Shown in pieces: positions 8,245-16,380 of a stretch of DNA of 64,000 bases (within the stretch, counting starts at the first letter, position 1; each line of letters begins with the position of its first letter). The translations under genes and the position numbers were made by a program. This DNA is from JANQLU01 sp964434955. Lineage in GTDB: Bacteria > Planctomycetota > Planctomycetia > Pirellulales > Pirellulaceae. Location: assembly GCA_964434955.1 (NCBI GenBank), contig CAYSXI010000006.1, positions 1-64,000 of the forward strand, in the 5' to 3' direction. Below the pieces are notes generated by a model. The model searched no databases. It was not told the origin of the DNA and was given only the letters and a program-made list of their open reading frames with translations.

Positions 8245-10023
8245 CTAATTGGCTTTCGGCGACCGCTGACCGGGAACCGAAACACCGGGAGGTGTATAAA
8301 GCGTGTTGTCGTGTACGAGAACACGTGCATCTCCTACGAAGTAAGTGTGAAACTCACCGACCACGAGATTGTAGACTTTTGTTTTCATTCGGGTGTCCCG
8401 GATCTTCCTGACTTTGACTGGCCCCAAAGCTCCATGCATATGCTGACCAGGCTGGAGCTGTTTGGCCATCTGCCATTGGTGCCCATTGACCCACATCGGG
8501 TGCCCGCGCGTTACCCGCAATTTTTCGTCGCCCATTGTGACTTCCAGGATCGCGTCACTGTCGCGAACGGTCGTTTGCAGAACCGGTTGGTATCGCAATT
8601 CTCCGGTGAACGGATTTTTGGACAGGACTCGATCGCCGACTCGAATCTCCTCGATTGGCTTCTTACCGGATTCCGTCGAAACTTCGGTTCCGGCCGGGAA
8701 ACAAGCAAATGGCCGCGTAGCCACGATGATTCGCGAAGCCCTTCGAAAACTTGTCAAAACGGGTCGAAATTCTGAGACATGATATTCGTTGTAGTCGTTC
8801 CACCAGTCATTCCACTCGACGGGATTGGTTTCAAAACTTTGCCCGGTCGTCGATTGCAAAACCTGCGACAAAGGTCGATTGAATTTCTCCCTGGCCTCGT
8901 TGGCTTCTTGAATGCGTTCGAGGATCTCTTCTCGCGCCTCTTCTGCGCTGTCATCGTCTCCGGACCCGACAAAGTTAACCGCGCCTCGGACCATTCGGTC
9001 AACGTGCTTTCCTTGTTGACCAATCGTGTAGTTCATCGCCAGAACTTGATCGTCATCGAAAGGGCTTCGAACGTTCCAGGCTTGAAACTCGAGCGGTGCC
9101 ATCATGGCGCCAATCAAGATCGGGACGTAACCGTGCATGGGACGACCTTTCAGTCGTTTGGTTGCTTCACCACGGACAGATCGCCATTTCGAGAATACTG
9201 CATGCCGAATTAGTGACTCGGTTGCAATTTGATCTGATACGTTATCGACAGCGTCAACAACGGCCAAACTGAGCTCTTCGTTCGCTGGCGATAATATCGA
9301 CTCAAACAATCCAATCAGCTCGGGGCAAGCGATTTCTTTCAGCTGACGACGAATCGAATTCTTCTCGGTTTCTTCCTTGCGCTCAAAACCCCGCCGCCAA
9401 CTCAATAACTCAGGGCGCCACTTTTTACGCAGCTTGGAGACGGCACGCTCTCGATCTTTGATCGCGGAGATTTGTACTCGGGTAAGCAAGCGGCCCTGGT
9501 AGTTTCGAAGGCCAAGTTTGCCGATGGCTTTACGATGCGTTGGATTCAGTTGAAGGACGCGTGACCAATGGGCGTTAGCACGATTTTCCAACCCGTTTCT
9601 GCGGCACCATTCTGCGACGGCTTCATTGCCTTTCAAATCATCTTTTTTCGTTCGGCGGATCGATTCGTATTCGATCAAACGCGAATCGGCGGCGGCTTCC
9701 GCTTCCACCTGCTGGATCGTCTTCCACTTCGTTTTCTCACCGACTCCTTGAACGAGTAACTGACCCGAATGCCATCGTGCCAAACGGTTTGATGGATCAA
9801 TGCGGATGGCCTCCGCCAATAGTTCGTTCCGGCGATCGTGAAACCCCTGAAGCTCAGCTTCAAGCGCGTCACTCACGAGCTGCTGGGCTTGCTGAATATT
9901 CGAGTTTCCGGCCTGACCATCGGCGCTCCGCTGCCCGGCCTGAAACCAGCAAACAAATAAAATGGAGCAGAGAAGCGTTATTGGCAGAGAAATTGACCGA
10001 CCGTGTCCATGAGTAATCCGCAT
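8245..10023 (-). CDS. Secreted helical-repeat protein with C-terminal Hint (intein/hedgehog-type) domain
   Basis: The start is set at the ATG at 10023, because a good AAGGAG lies 8 bases upstream and residues 9-30 then form a signal peptide or anchor (SISLPITLLCSILFVCWFQAG). The middle (residues about 40-400) is helical, with a TPR-like stretch and HEAT-like segments. Residues 441-573 form a Hint domain: it begins at C441 in CFPAGTEV, has the TxxH block TRGHP (505-509), and ends with VYNLVVGEFHTYFVG and VLVHDN. Hint domains cleave or splice themselves through the first Cys; in polymorphic toxins they release a C-terminal toxin. Here only about 19 residues follow the domain, so no toxin is present. 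Possible roles are self-release of the helical part from the surface, lipid or thiol attachment as in hedgehog, or a decayed toxin. No immunity gene was recognised. Confidence 0.85.
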   Translation of the reverse strand: MRITHGHGRSISLPITLLCSILFVCWFQAGQRSADGQAGNSNIQQAQQLVSDALEAELQGFHDRRNELLAEAIRIDPSNRLARWHSGQLLVQGVGEKTKWKTIQQVEAEAAADSRLIEYESIRRTKKDDLKGNEAVAEWCRRNGLENRANAHWSRVLQLNPTHRKAIGKLGLRNYQGRLLTRVQISAIKDRERAVSKLRKKWRPELLSWRRGFERKEETEKNSIRRQLKEIACPELIGLFESILSPANEELSLAVVDAVDNVSDQIATESLIRHAVFSKWRSVRGEATKRLKGRPMHGYVPILIGAMMAPLEFQAWNVRSPFDDDQVLAMNYTIGQQGKHVDRMVRGAVNFVGSGDDDSAEEAREEILERIQEANEAREKFNRPLSQVLQSTTGQSFETNPVEWNDWWNDYNEYHVSEFRPVLTSFRRASRIIVATRPFACFPAGTEVSTESGKKPIEEIRVGDRVLSKNPFTGELRYQPVLQTTVRDSDAILEVTMGDEKLRVTRGHPMWVNGHQWQMAKQLQPGQHMHGALGPVKVRKIRDTRMKTKVYNLVVGEFHTYFVGDARVLVHDNTLYTPPGVSVPGQRSPKAN

Positions 10024-10190
10024 CGCCGACGCTCCTTGGAACGAGTTGAAAATGAACGTTTCACTCGGCATTGAAAGGCATTCGCCTTTTGAGCCGTTTT
10101 GGCTTTTATCACCGCGGTTACTGTTATGTAACCGCCCGGTGAATCGTGTCACTCATTTTTTCGGTCTTTCTTCGATTGAACGTTTGCACC

Positions 10191-10210
10191 GGCCCGTCAA
10201 AATCCGGGCC
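10191..10210. terminator. Small hairpin downstream of the DUF6435 gene
   Basis: GGCCCG (10191-10196) pairs with CGGGCC (10205-10210) around an 8-base loop. There is no clear T-tract on the minus strand, so this is only a possible terminator. Confidence 0.3.
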
Positions 10211-10244
10211 TTACACCGGTCGCTCAATCGACCGGAAACCGAGT

Positions 10245-10400
10245 TCATTCCATCGCGTCGATCTGTCGCCGCAACTCTTCGGCTTCGGCTGCTTTCTCGT
10301 CACTCTTCGCACGATTCGTACGCGAAAGCTGAAACGCCTCTTCGAGGAGCTTGGCGAGTTTTGCTTCTAGTTTCTCTTTTTTTGATTTCATTCCAAACAT
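10245..10400 (-). CDS. DUF6435-family small protein
   Basis: A 51-residue protein beginning MFGMKSKKEKLEAKLAKLL and containing EEAFQLSRTNRAKSDEKAAE. Its length, the MFG start and the LEEA/AEAEEL pattern match the small DUF6435 family, whose function is unknown. The protein is highly charged and should be two helices, probably a helical hairpin or coiled coil. GAGGGA at 10408-10413 lies 7 bases before the ATG at 10400, which favours this short start over longer upstream extensions. It lies upstream of the Hint gene on the same strand, but with a 221-base gap and a hairpin between, so the two are probably transcribed separately. Confidence 0.75.
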   Translation of the reverse strand: MFGMKSKKEKLEAKLAKLLEEAFQLSRTNRAKSDEKAAEAEELRRQIDAME

Positions 10401-10478
10401 GCACATTTCCCTCAATAAATTCGTTGACGGTCGTCGAACCGTCAAAAAATCGAGGATGCAACGGGATTCCGATCCCCG

Positions 10479-10520
10479 GCACATGATTGGTTCGAATTCA
10501 GCACATGATTGGATCGAATT
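10479..10520. repeat. Tandem 20-base repeat in a divergent promoter region
   Basis: GCACATGATTGGTTCGAATT at 10479-10498 is repeated at 10501-10520 with a single T-to-A change (period 22, two helical turns). It lies between the divergent DUF6435 and M48-like genes, so it may be a tandem binding site for a regulator. Confidence 0.8.
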
Positions 10521-10675
10521 TCTGGAAACAGTTATGCACACATAGGGAAGCGAGGAAAAACGTTCATCCCGGTACATTTCGTTTCGCGAAAGGACTTCGT
10601 TGCTTGGGGTCCGACGCGACGGTATGAGAAGATACGCGTCCATTGCATTCTGTCGGATTGGTTGGAGAGCATTCA

Positions 10676-11818
10676 ATGAGTTATGCCCGCGCCAGGCTCT
10701 GGCTTGGCATCACAGGGGTCGGTTCACTCGTGACTTTCGCTTGTATTTCCTTGATGATCGGCTTGCCGGAATTCCTATTTGCTGATCAATCCCGATCCTG
10801 GTCGAGTGACCTTCTACAGCTTGTTGCTTTGACCGGAGTCTTCATGCTCTGGTTACTCCCCTTTGACTTTCTGGGGGGCTTTTTTCTGCCCGGCAAATAC
10901 GAGAAATCGAATCAGACGTTCAGTTCCTGGGCCGGCAGATATTTGATTGCCACGTTTTCTCAAGCTTTGATTTTTGTCTTGTTTGGCTTCCTGATCATCA
11001 GTCTCAGTCGGGCCTTTGGGCAAGTCGGCGGAATTACGACGGTTTGTCTTGGCATGATCGTTTGCTTGCTTTTCCGTGATTGGATATTTCAACGACGATC
11101 GATTCGCTTGGAATCTTCATCTCGACAACTTTTGGAGGCCATGCAGTTGGTCCGGTCATGGCAGATCCCATTGCCAAGAACTTTTGTCGTAAGCCATGAG
11201 GATATCGGATTCACGGGAGGCATCATTGGATTCGGAAACCGGGCTCAGATTGTGATTCCAAAGGCATGGCTTTCGTTCACCCGGGAACAGCTGGCTGCCG
11301 CCATCGCTCGTCGAGCCATGGCAATCCATCGTGGTAGCTATTCACGTGGATTGGTCCTCGCGTTTGCTTGGAACATGGTCGGATTCCTGTTGTGCTCTTG
11401 GGGATTTGGAGTCAGCTCGACATCCGTGGAAGAACTTTTCACGATCTGTTGTGGCTTCACGTTCTGGTCGTTTTTGGGCTTGTTGACTTTGCCGACTCTC
11501 AGTCGAAATGCATCGCTAAACATTGACAAACAACTATTAAAGCAAGGCGTATCCACTGCCCTGATTTCAGATACGGCCTTGCAGATGGACCGTTTTCAAG
11601 ACGAAGAGCCTAGGCGATCGCGCTGGATTGAAACGATCTTTCATCCAGTGCCTAATGTCTCCAGCCGAAACTCGGGCAAAGCGACCAGCGGATTGGCCGC
11701 TTGGAACGTTGCAAGAACCACGCTTTTTTTCTCTTGGGCCTGTCTTGGCTTCCTTTCACGTTCCGTGCATTGCAACGTTGGCCGGCCCGAACTTTGGACG
11801 ATGTTACCTTCCGACTGA
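10676..11818 (+). CDS. Multi-pass membrane protein resembling an M48/M56 peptidase that lost its zinc site
   Basis: A 380-residue membrane protein with hydrophobic segments at about 10-30, 45-70, 90-110, 115-135, 225-245, 255-275 and 340-362. The central part reads like an M48 peptidase: FTGGIIGFGNRAQIVIPKA, then the helix FTREQLAAAIARRAMAIHRG, which aligns with the usual AHELGHxRRG. The HExxH zinc ligands are replaced (R212, R213, A216), so proteolysis is unlikely. The later IFHPVPNVSSR fits the same family. GGAG at 10664 lies 8 bases before the ATG at 10676; the upstream ATG at 10643 has no such site. It is followed after 30 bases by the DUF2256 gene. What an inactive membrane peptidase would do here is unknown; a scaffold or sensor role is possible. 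Confidence 0.6.
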   Translation: MSYARARLWLGITGVGSLVTFACISLMIGLPEFLFADQSRSWSSDLLQLVALTGVFMLWLLPFDFLGGFFLPGKYEKSNQTFSSWAGRYLIATFSQALIFVLFGFLIISLSRAFGQVGGITTVCLGMIVCLLFRDWIFQRRSIRLESSSRQLLEAMQLVRSWQIPLPRTFVVSHEDIGFTGGIIGFGNRAQIVIPKAWLSFTREQLAAAIARRAMAIHRGSYSRGLVLAFAWNMVGFLLCSWGFGVSSTSVEELFTICCGFTFWSFLGLLTLPTLSRNASLNIDKQLLKQGVSTALISDTALQMDRFQDEEPRRSRWIETIFHPVPNVSSRNSGKATSGLAAWNVARTTLFFSWACLGFLSRSVHCNVGRPELWTMLPSD

Positions 11819-11848
11819 TGGATGTTTTCGAAGTAACGGCAACCGACT

Positions 11849-12037
11849 ATGAAACAGCTGAAGAAAGAATGCATCCCTCAAAAGCTATGCCAAGGATGCG
11901 GTAAACCCATGTCTTGGCGTCGAAAGTGGGCCAAGGTTTGGAATGAAGTCAAATACTGCAGTCAAAAGTGTCGTCTCAAGAAACGAGCGCGTTCCAGACA
12001 AAAAAACGCCTCCCCGAGTTATTCGCAAGGGAGGTGA
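11849..12037 (+). CDS. DUF2256 small zinc-ribbon protein
   Basis: A 62-residue basic protein with two CxxC-type pairs, CQGCGKPMSWRRKWAKVW and EVKYCSQKCRLKK, which should bind one zinc ion. The W-R-R-K-W-x-K-x-W core and Y-C-S-x-x-C-R ending are diagnostic of DUF2256, a family of unknown function often found close to photolyase or cryptochrome genes. Its stop codon TGA directly precedes the next gene, whose ribosome binding site lies within its last codons, so the two are translationally coupled. Confidence 0.85.
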   Translation: MKQLKKECIPQKLCQGCGKPMSWRRKWAKVWNEVKYCSQKCRLKKRARSRQKNASPSYSQGR

Positions 12038-12040
12038 ATG

Positions 12041-12289
12041 ATGGCTCGTTTTAGCAAAGCGCAAACCGATCGCATTATCCAAATGGCCTGGGAAGATCGA
12101 ACGACGTTTGAAGCAATCCGAGTGCAATTTGGCCTCGAACCGGGCGAAGTCATCAAGTTGATGCGAAGAAACTTGAAACCATCTTCGTTTCGACTTTGGC
12201 GGAGAAGAACAAGCGGGAGATCAACCAAGCATCTTCAAAAGCGGTCCTTTGTGGTCGGCCGATTTCGTTGCAAAAGCCAACCGGGATAG
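12041..12289 (+). CDS. TIGR03643-family (DUF2805-type) small protein
   Basis: An 82-residue protein with the family signature DRIIQMAWEDRTTFEAIRVQ, then FGLEPGEVIKLMRRNLKPSS and FRLWRRR(T)SGRSTKH. The arrangement looks like a small helix-turn-helix fold, suggesting nucleic-acid binding, but no function is established. AAGGGAGG at 12027-12034 lies 6 bases before the ATG at 12041; the adjacent ATG at 12038 would be too close. It is coupled to the DUF2256 gene and converges with the SDR gene. The three-gene neighbourhood with photolyase recurs in other marine bacteria, to my knowledge. Confidence 0.82.
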   Translation: MARFSKAQTDRIIQMAWEDRTTFEAIRVQFGLEPGEVIKLMRRNLKPSSFRLWRRRTSGRSTKHLQKRSFVVGRFRCKSQPG

Positions 12290-12346
12290 CCGGCTCAAAG
12301 GAGCCCGCAATAAGAAGATGCTTGAGGCTTTCTTCCGCGTAACTTG

Positions 12347-13072
12347 TCAGTTTCTGATCGACGACATGCCACCGTCGACCCCAATGATTTGGCCGGTGAC
12401 CCACCCGCAGTTTGGGCTCAGCAATGTCGCCGCCATACTTGCCAGATCCTCAGGGCTTCCTGCCCGGCCAAGGGGGTATTTTGCGTCCATCGCGGCCCTC
12501 TTTTCTTCGGTTGCAAAAAACTTGGCCGCCAAAGGAGTATCAGTCAGTGCGGGCGCCAGGCAATTGACGCGAACGTTCGGAGCCAGCTCGGCGGCGAGTG
12601 AACGCGTGAGACCCTCGATGGCCCCTTTGGCAACAGCGATCGAGGAGTGCATCGGCATCCCAGTGCCGACGGCGACGGTACTAAAAAGTACAACACTTGT
12701 CGGTTGCTGATCCGCCCCTTTCTTTAAACCACTCAAACAACCCTTTAGAAACTTGATGGCACCGATCGTATTCACTTCCAAGTCATTGCGAAAGTCCTCC
12801 AACGTGAGACTACGAAATGACCGCAAATTGATGGTCCCAGGGCAGTAAACAGCCCCGTGGATCGTTTCAGGCAATTCCGCGGATTCGAAATCGTCGGTTG
12901 AGAAATCACAACTGTGATGCGTCACCGGCCCGCCAAGTTCCAATTCACCCTGAGTCCGAGAAAAGACATGGACGTTTGCTCCGGATTCCGACAATTGGCG
13001 AGCCAGTTCATTTCCGATGCCCGTACTACCGCCCGCAATTAAAAAGGTCTTGCCTTCAAGTGAAAAATTCAT
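12347..13072 (-). CDS. Short-chain dehydrogenase/reductase fold protein lacking the catalytic Tyr
   Basis: A 241-residue Rossmann protein starting MNFSLEGKTFLIAGGSTGIG; the glycine motif GGSTGIG binds NAD(P). The active-site region reads VVLFSTVAVGTGMPMHSSIAVAKGAIEGL: the Ser (FSTV) and the Lys of YxxxK (AVAK) are there, but the Tyr position is Ile (SSIAVAK). The C-terminal GWVTGQIIGVDGGMSSIRN is typical of the family. Without Tyr, normal dehydrogenase chemistry is unlikely; the protein may bind a nucleotide or act as a partner of the divergent photolyase fusion. The start at 13072 begins exactly at the Rossmann fold; upstream codons give an unlike extension. It is divergent from the photolyase gene, with 149 bases between them. 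Confidence 0.85.
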   Translation of the reverse strand: MNFSLEGKTFLIAGGSTGIGNELARQLSESGANVHVFSRTQGELELGGPVTHHSCDFSTDDFESAELPETIHGAVYCPGTINLRSFRSLTLEDFRNDLEVNTIGAIKFLKGCLSGLKKGADQQPTSVVLFSTVAVGTGMPMHSSIAVAKGAIEGLTRSLAAELAPNVRVNCLAPALTDTPLAAKFFATEEKRAAMDAKYPLGRAGSPEDLASMAATLLSPNCGWVTGQIIGVDGGMSSIRN

Positions 13073-13221
13073 CGTTTTTCCGGTTATCTTTCCGCGTACA
13101 TAAAAAGTAGAACTCGGTTCTAACCGTATTTCTGACTGACAAACAACCATTGCCAAATCGAAGAGCCTATCGTCGCGAGGCACAGGTCCTGGCGGTTTGA
13201 TGGAAAGAACTGCAGACAAAC

Positions 13222-15690
13222 GTGCTTGAAACACTTCCAGATCACCTTCTAGAACGGACTCGAATTCACCACGAGGGTACGTCACCATTCAATCCAAATT
13301 CGAATGAGTTCGTTCTTTACTGGATGCGAACGGCCGTTCGAATCGATGAAAACCCCGCTTTGGATGTCGCTTGCTGGCTCGCGAATCAGCACTCAATACC
13401 GCTATTGGTCTATCATTCGATTTCTCAAGACTACGAATACGCGTCGGACCGACACCATACATTCATGCTGCAGGGCGCACGGGATGTGCAGGCTCAATTT
13501 GACAAGGCAGGGTTGAGTTATGCTTTCCATCTCGAAACGCCGGACGATCAGCGTCCGCACTTGATCACGTTGTCGCATAGGGCCAGCGTCGTTGTCACAG
13601 AAGACATGCCCGTGGATCCTCCACGGCGATATTTGAATTCACTCAGGCAGCAGACGAAAACGCCGATCGTATGTGTCGACACCTCATGCATCGCACCGAT
13701 GCAGCTGATTGGGAAAGCCCACACCCGCGCCTTCAAGTTTCGTTCTGCGACCAAAGATATCTACGCGGAACGCTTAACTCGCGATTGGCCGTCGATTGAG
13801 TCAAACGCAAAACGCTTTGAGCTTTCCAAGCTTCCATTCGAGCCACTCGATCTTCAGTCGGCGAGCCTTTCGCAATTGATCTCTCGATGCGAAATTGACC
13901 ATTCGATTGGCCCTATCGTAGACACATGCGGTGGAAGCACTGCCGGCTATCTACGTTGGCAAGACTTTCAGTCCGAGCGTCTATCACGCTACGCCCAACG
14001 AAGAAACAACGCCTTGCTCGACGGCGTTAGTCGCATGTCACCCTATTTGCATTATGGAATGGTGTCACCTTTCCGGATCGCGCGGGACGCTGCCGAAGCA
14101 GGAAACTCTGGGGCGGAGAAATACCTGGATGAGTTGCTGATCTGGCGCGAGCTCGCATACGCCTTTTGCTTTTATCGCGAGGATCACGACCAGTGGTCGG
14201 CGATTCCCGAATGGGCTCGAAAATCGTTGCAAAATCACGCAAGTGATCTCAGGAATAACCTCTACTCATGGGAGTCGTTAGCTCGAGCGGAAACGCATGA
14301 CCTATTTTGGAACGCGGCCCAGAAATCGCTGCTTTGTCAGGGTGAGCTACATAACAACGTTCGAATGACCTGGGGAAAGGCCATCTTGAATTGGACTGCC
14401 ACGCCGCAACAAGCACTTGCCACGATCATCGATTTGAATCATCGCTACGCATTGGATGGGCGCGACCCCGCCTCCTATGGCGGTATCCTATGGTGCCTGG
14501 GTCAGTTCGACCGCCCCTTTGAACCCGAACAAAAAATCATTGGCAATGTGCGGCCGCGGCCGACTTCGAGCCATGCCAAGCGCCTCGACACGAACAACTT
14601 CTTCGAAAAGGTTGCCACTCCCCGTTTCTATCCGGTTCCCAAAGTTGCGGTGATCGGCGCCGGGATCTCCGGACTATTTGCCGCCCGTACACTTCAAGAT
14701 CTTGGACTGGACGTCACGGTTTTTGAGAAATCACGCGGTGTTGGCGGCCGAATGTCGACGCGCCGAATTGGGGATCGCGATAGCGACTGGACATTTGATC
14801 ATGGAGCCCAATACTTCACGGCTCGCGACCCACGTTTCCTCCGTTATGTCAATTCATGGATTGAACAAGGCCTTGTCGGGAAGTGGCCGAACCCGAGTCT
14901 TGCAGAAGATCAAAAAATCGTTGTCCTCAAACATGGGACGATCGAATCTGAGTCGCACTCCGTTGAGCGATTTGTTGCCATTCCAACCATGAACTCGATT
15001 TGTAAGCATTTGGCTCTGGACTTGGAAGTTCGGAACCGCACTCGTGTCGCCAAAGTAAGCCCCGTCAACGAATGCATGGAACTATTTGATGAATCGGGAA
15101 ACTCGTTTGGCAAGTATGATCGGCTGATTGTCTCGACGCCCGCGGAACAAGCTGCCGAACTCCTCGTGAATTACCCTGAATTGTCTGGAAAACTTTCGAG
15201 GGTCGAAATGAACCCATGCTGGGCAGCGATGGTCGCCTTCGAAAACCCGATTACCGACCAATGGGTCGGAGCTTTCCTGCACGAAAGTTTCCTTTCCTGG
15301 ACGGCGCGAAATAGTTCGAAACCCGGCCGCAATCGAAATACGGAACATGTGATCATTCATGCAGAACCCGCTTGGACGGCGGAACATTGGGAACATCCCC
15401 CCGACGATGTTGCGCAAATCATGTTATCTGAATTTTGGAAGGTCACGGGGATCTCACCCCGACCGCACAATCACCTACAGGCGCATCGTTGGAAGTATGC
15501 CATTCCGGTCGCTCCGTCAGCGGCCCATTGTTTCGCAAACGATTCGGAAACGGTTCTGTCTTGCGGCGACTGGGCAAGCGGTTCACGGGTTGAAGGCGCG
15601 TTTTTGAGCGGCATGGCTGCCGCAGGGCGAATCCTGGGTACACTTTCGCCGGCAACATCGACCAGACAATTGGCAAAGCGGCTCTTTTGA
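13222..15690 (+). CDS. Class II photolyase fused to an FAD-dependent amine oxidase/renalase-like domain
   Basis: An 822-residue two-domain flavoprotein. Residues about 30-455 match class II CPD photolyases: VLYWMRTAVR near the start, GYLRWQDF, YLHYGMVSPFR, YLDELLIWRELAYAFCFY, LFWNAAQKSLL, VRMTWGKAILNWT and YALDGRDPASYGGILWCLG. Such enzymes bind FAD and repair pyrimidine dimers with blue light. From residue 474 a second flavin domain starts, KVAVIGAGISGLFAARTL, followed by FEKSRGVGGRMSTRR and DHGAQYFTARD, and it closes with CGDWASGSRVEGAFLSGMAA. This is the renalase-like NAD(P)/FAD oxidase group (COG3380), often encoded beside photolyases as a separate gene. Fusion suggests that the oxidase reduces or shuttles electrons to the photolyase FAD. 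The start is a GTG at 13222 with no strong ribosome site; the photolyase fold does not begin until about residue 30. Confidence 0.9.
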   Translation: MLETLPDHLLERTRIHHEGTSPFNPNSNEFVLYWMRTAVRIDENPALDVACWLANQHSIPLLVYHSISQDYEYASDRHHTFMLQGARDVQAQFDKAGLSYAFHLETPDDQRPHLITLSHRASVVVTEDMPVDPPRRYLNSLRQQTKTPIVCVDTSCIAPMQLIGKAHTRAFKFRSATKDIYAERLTRDWPSIESNAKRFELSKLPFEPLDLQSASLSQLISRCEIDHSIGPIVDTCGGSTAGYLRWQDFQSERLSRYAQRRNNALLDGVSRMSPYLHYGMVSPFRIARDAAEAGNSGAEKYLDELLIWRELAYAFCFYREDHDQWSAIPEWARKSLQNHASDLRNNLYSWESLARAETHDLFWNAAQKSLLCQGELHNNVRMTWGKAILNWTATPQQALATIIDLNHRYALDGRDPASYGGILWCLGQFDRPFEPEQKIIGNVRPRPTSSHAKRLDTNNFFEKVATPRFYPVPKVAVIGAGISGLFAARTLQDLGLDVTVFEKSRGVGGRMSTRRIGDRDSDWTFDHGAQYFTARDPRFLRYVNSWIEQGLVGKWPNPSLAEDQKIVVLKHGTIESESHSVERFVAIPTMNSICKHLALDLEVRNRTRVAKVSPVNECMELFDESGNSFGKYDRLIVSTPAEQAAELLVNYPELSGKLSRVEMNPCWAAMVAFENPITDQWVGAFLHESFLSWTARNSSKPGRNRNTEHVIIHAEPAWTAEHWEHPPDDVAQIMLSEFWKVTGISPRPHNHLQAHRWKYAIPVAPSAAHCFANDSETVLSCGDWASGSRVEGAFLSGMAAAGRILGTLSPATSTRQLAKRLF

Positions 15691-15723
15691 CGTGTACAGA
15701 CAGCCCAGTAGAAACCGAACCGG

Positions 15724-16050
15724 TTATGTCCCTGAAGAGATCTTGTTGCCCCACATGCCGTCGTGCTTGGTGATTTCCAAGTCACCCAGAACCTTGCATT
15801 GGCAGGCTAGCCTCAGATTTGAGTCGGCACGATGCGGTGGAAACCCGAGTCGCCACTTTTCAACCGAGGTTGGTTCAGAAACACTTCCATTCACCTCGAT
15901 CGCACAGGTGCCACAAGTCCCCATTCCGCGACAGTGAATCCACCGCGCGACGCCGTTGTAGAGCGGGAGTTTCGCATTCATCAGCACACTCCGCAAATTG
16001 GCACCCGGTTCACATTCGATGTCGCAACCGGAAAAAGACACCTTGGGCAT
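15724..16050 (-). CDS. 2Fe-2S ferredoxin (plant type)
   Basis: A 108-residue protein with the cysteine ligands of a plant-type [2Fe-2S] ferredoxin: C40-x5-C46-x2-C49 (CRGMGTCGTC) and a fourth Cys at 83 in RLACQC. The N-terminal VSFSGCDIECEPGANLRSVLM and the final LEITKHD also fit the fold. It would carry single electrons between reductases and oxidases. It converges on the photolyase fusion with 33 bases between stops, so it is a plausible electron donor for that flavoprotein; the P450 encoded at 36889-38112 is another candidate partner. Both links are inferred from position and function only. Confidence 0.88.
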   Translation of the reverse strand: MPKVSFSGCDIECEPGANLRSVLMNAKLPLYNGVARWIHCRGMGTCGTCAIEVNGSVSEPTSVEKWRLGFPPHRADSNLRLACQCKVLGDLEITKHDGMWGNKISSGT

Positions 16051-16380
16051 TGGAATAACCTGAAACTGGTTGAAACGACATTTCGCGCCCGCGATTCTTG
16101 AAAATCGATTCGGCAGGATTTAATTTTTGCATCCGGCCAGCTGCTGACAAGCTGCCAAATAGATTCCGGGTGGAATCCCATTCGATCGTCGGACTTGGAA
16201 CAAAACAGATCGCCGACCATTCCATGAATCTCGGCAGGCGTTCGTAGCGTTGCTAATAGCTGACGTTTGCGGTTTTACTGGGTGCAATAACTTCGCCTGG
16301 TCCGGAAACACCGTCGAACCCCTGTTGTCCGGTCCCAACGCCTCATCAAACTCTGACGACAAACGATTCGCGCAAGATCC
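16051..16380. other. Intergenic region between divergent ferredoxin and Nudix-like genes
   Basis: About 330 bases without a convincing coding frame, hairpin or promoter match. It presumably holds both divergent promoters. Confidence 0.4.

Noticed and set aside
10401..10676. Long N-terminal extension of the DUF6435 protein
   Set aside because: The frame is open to 10676, but a GAGGGA site and the family start MFG lie at 10400, and the extension would cover the tandem repeat and the divergent promoter.
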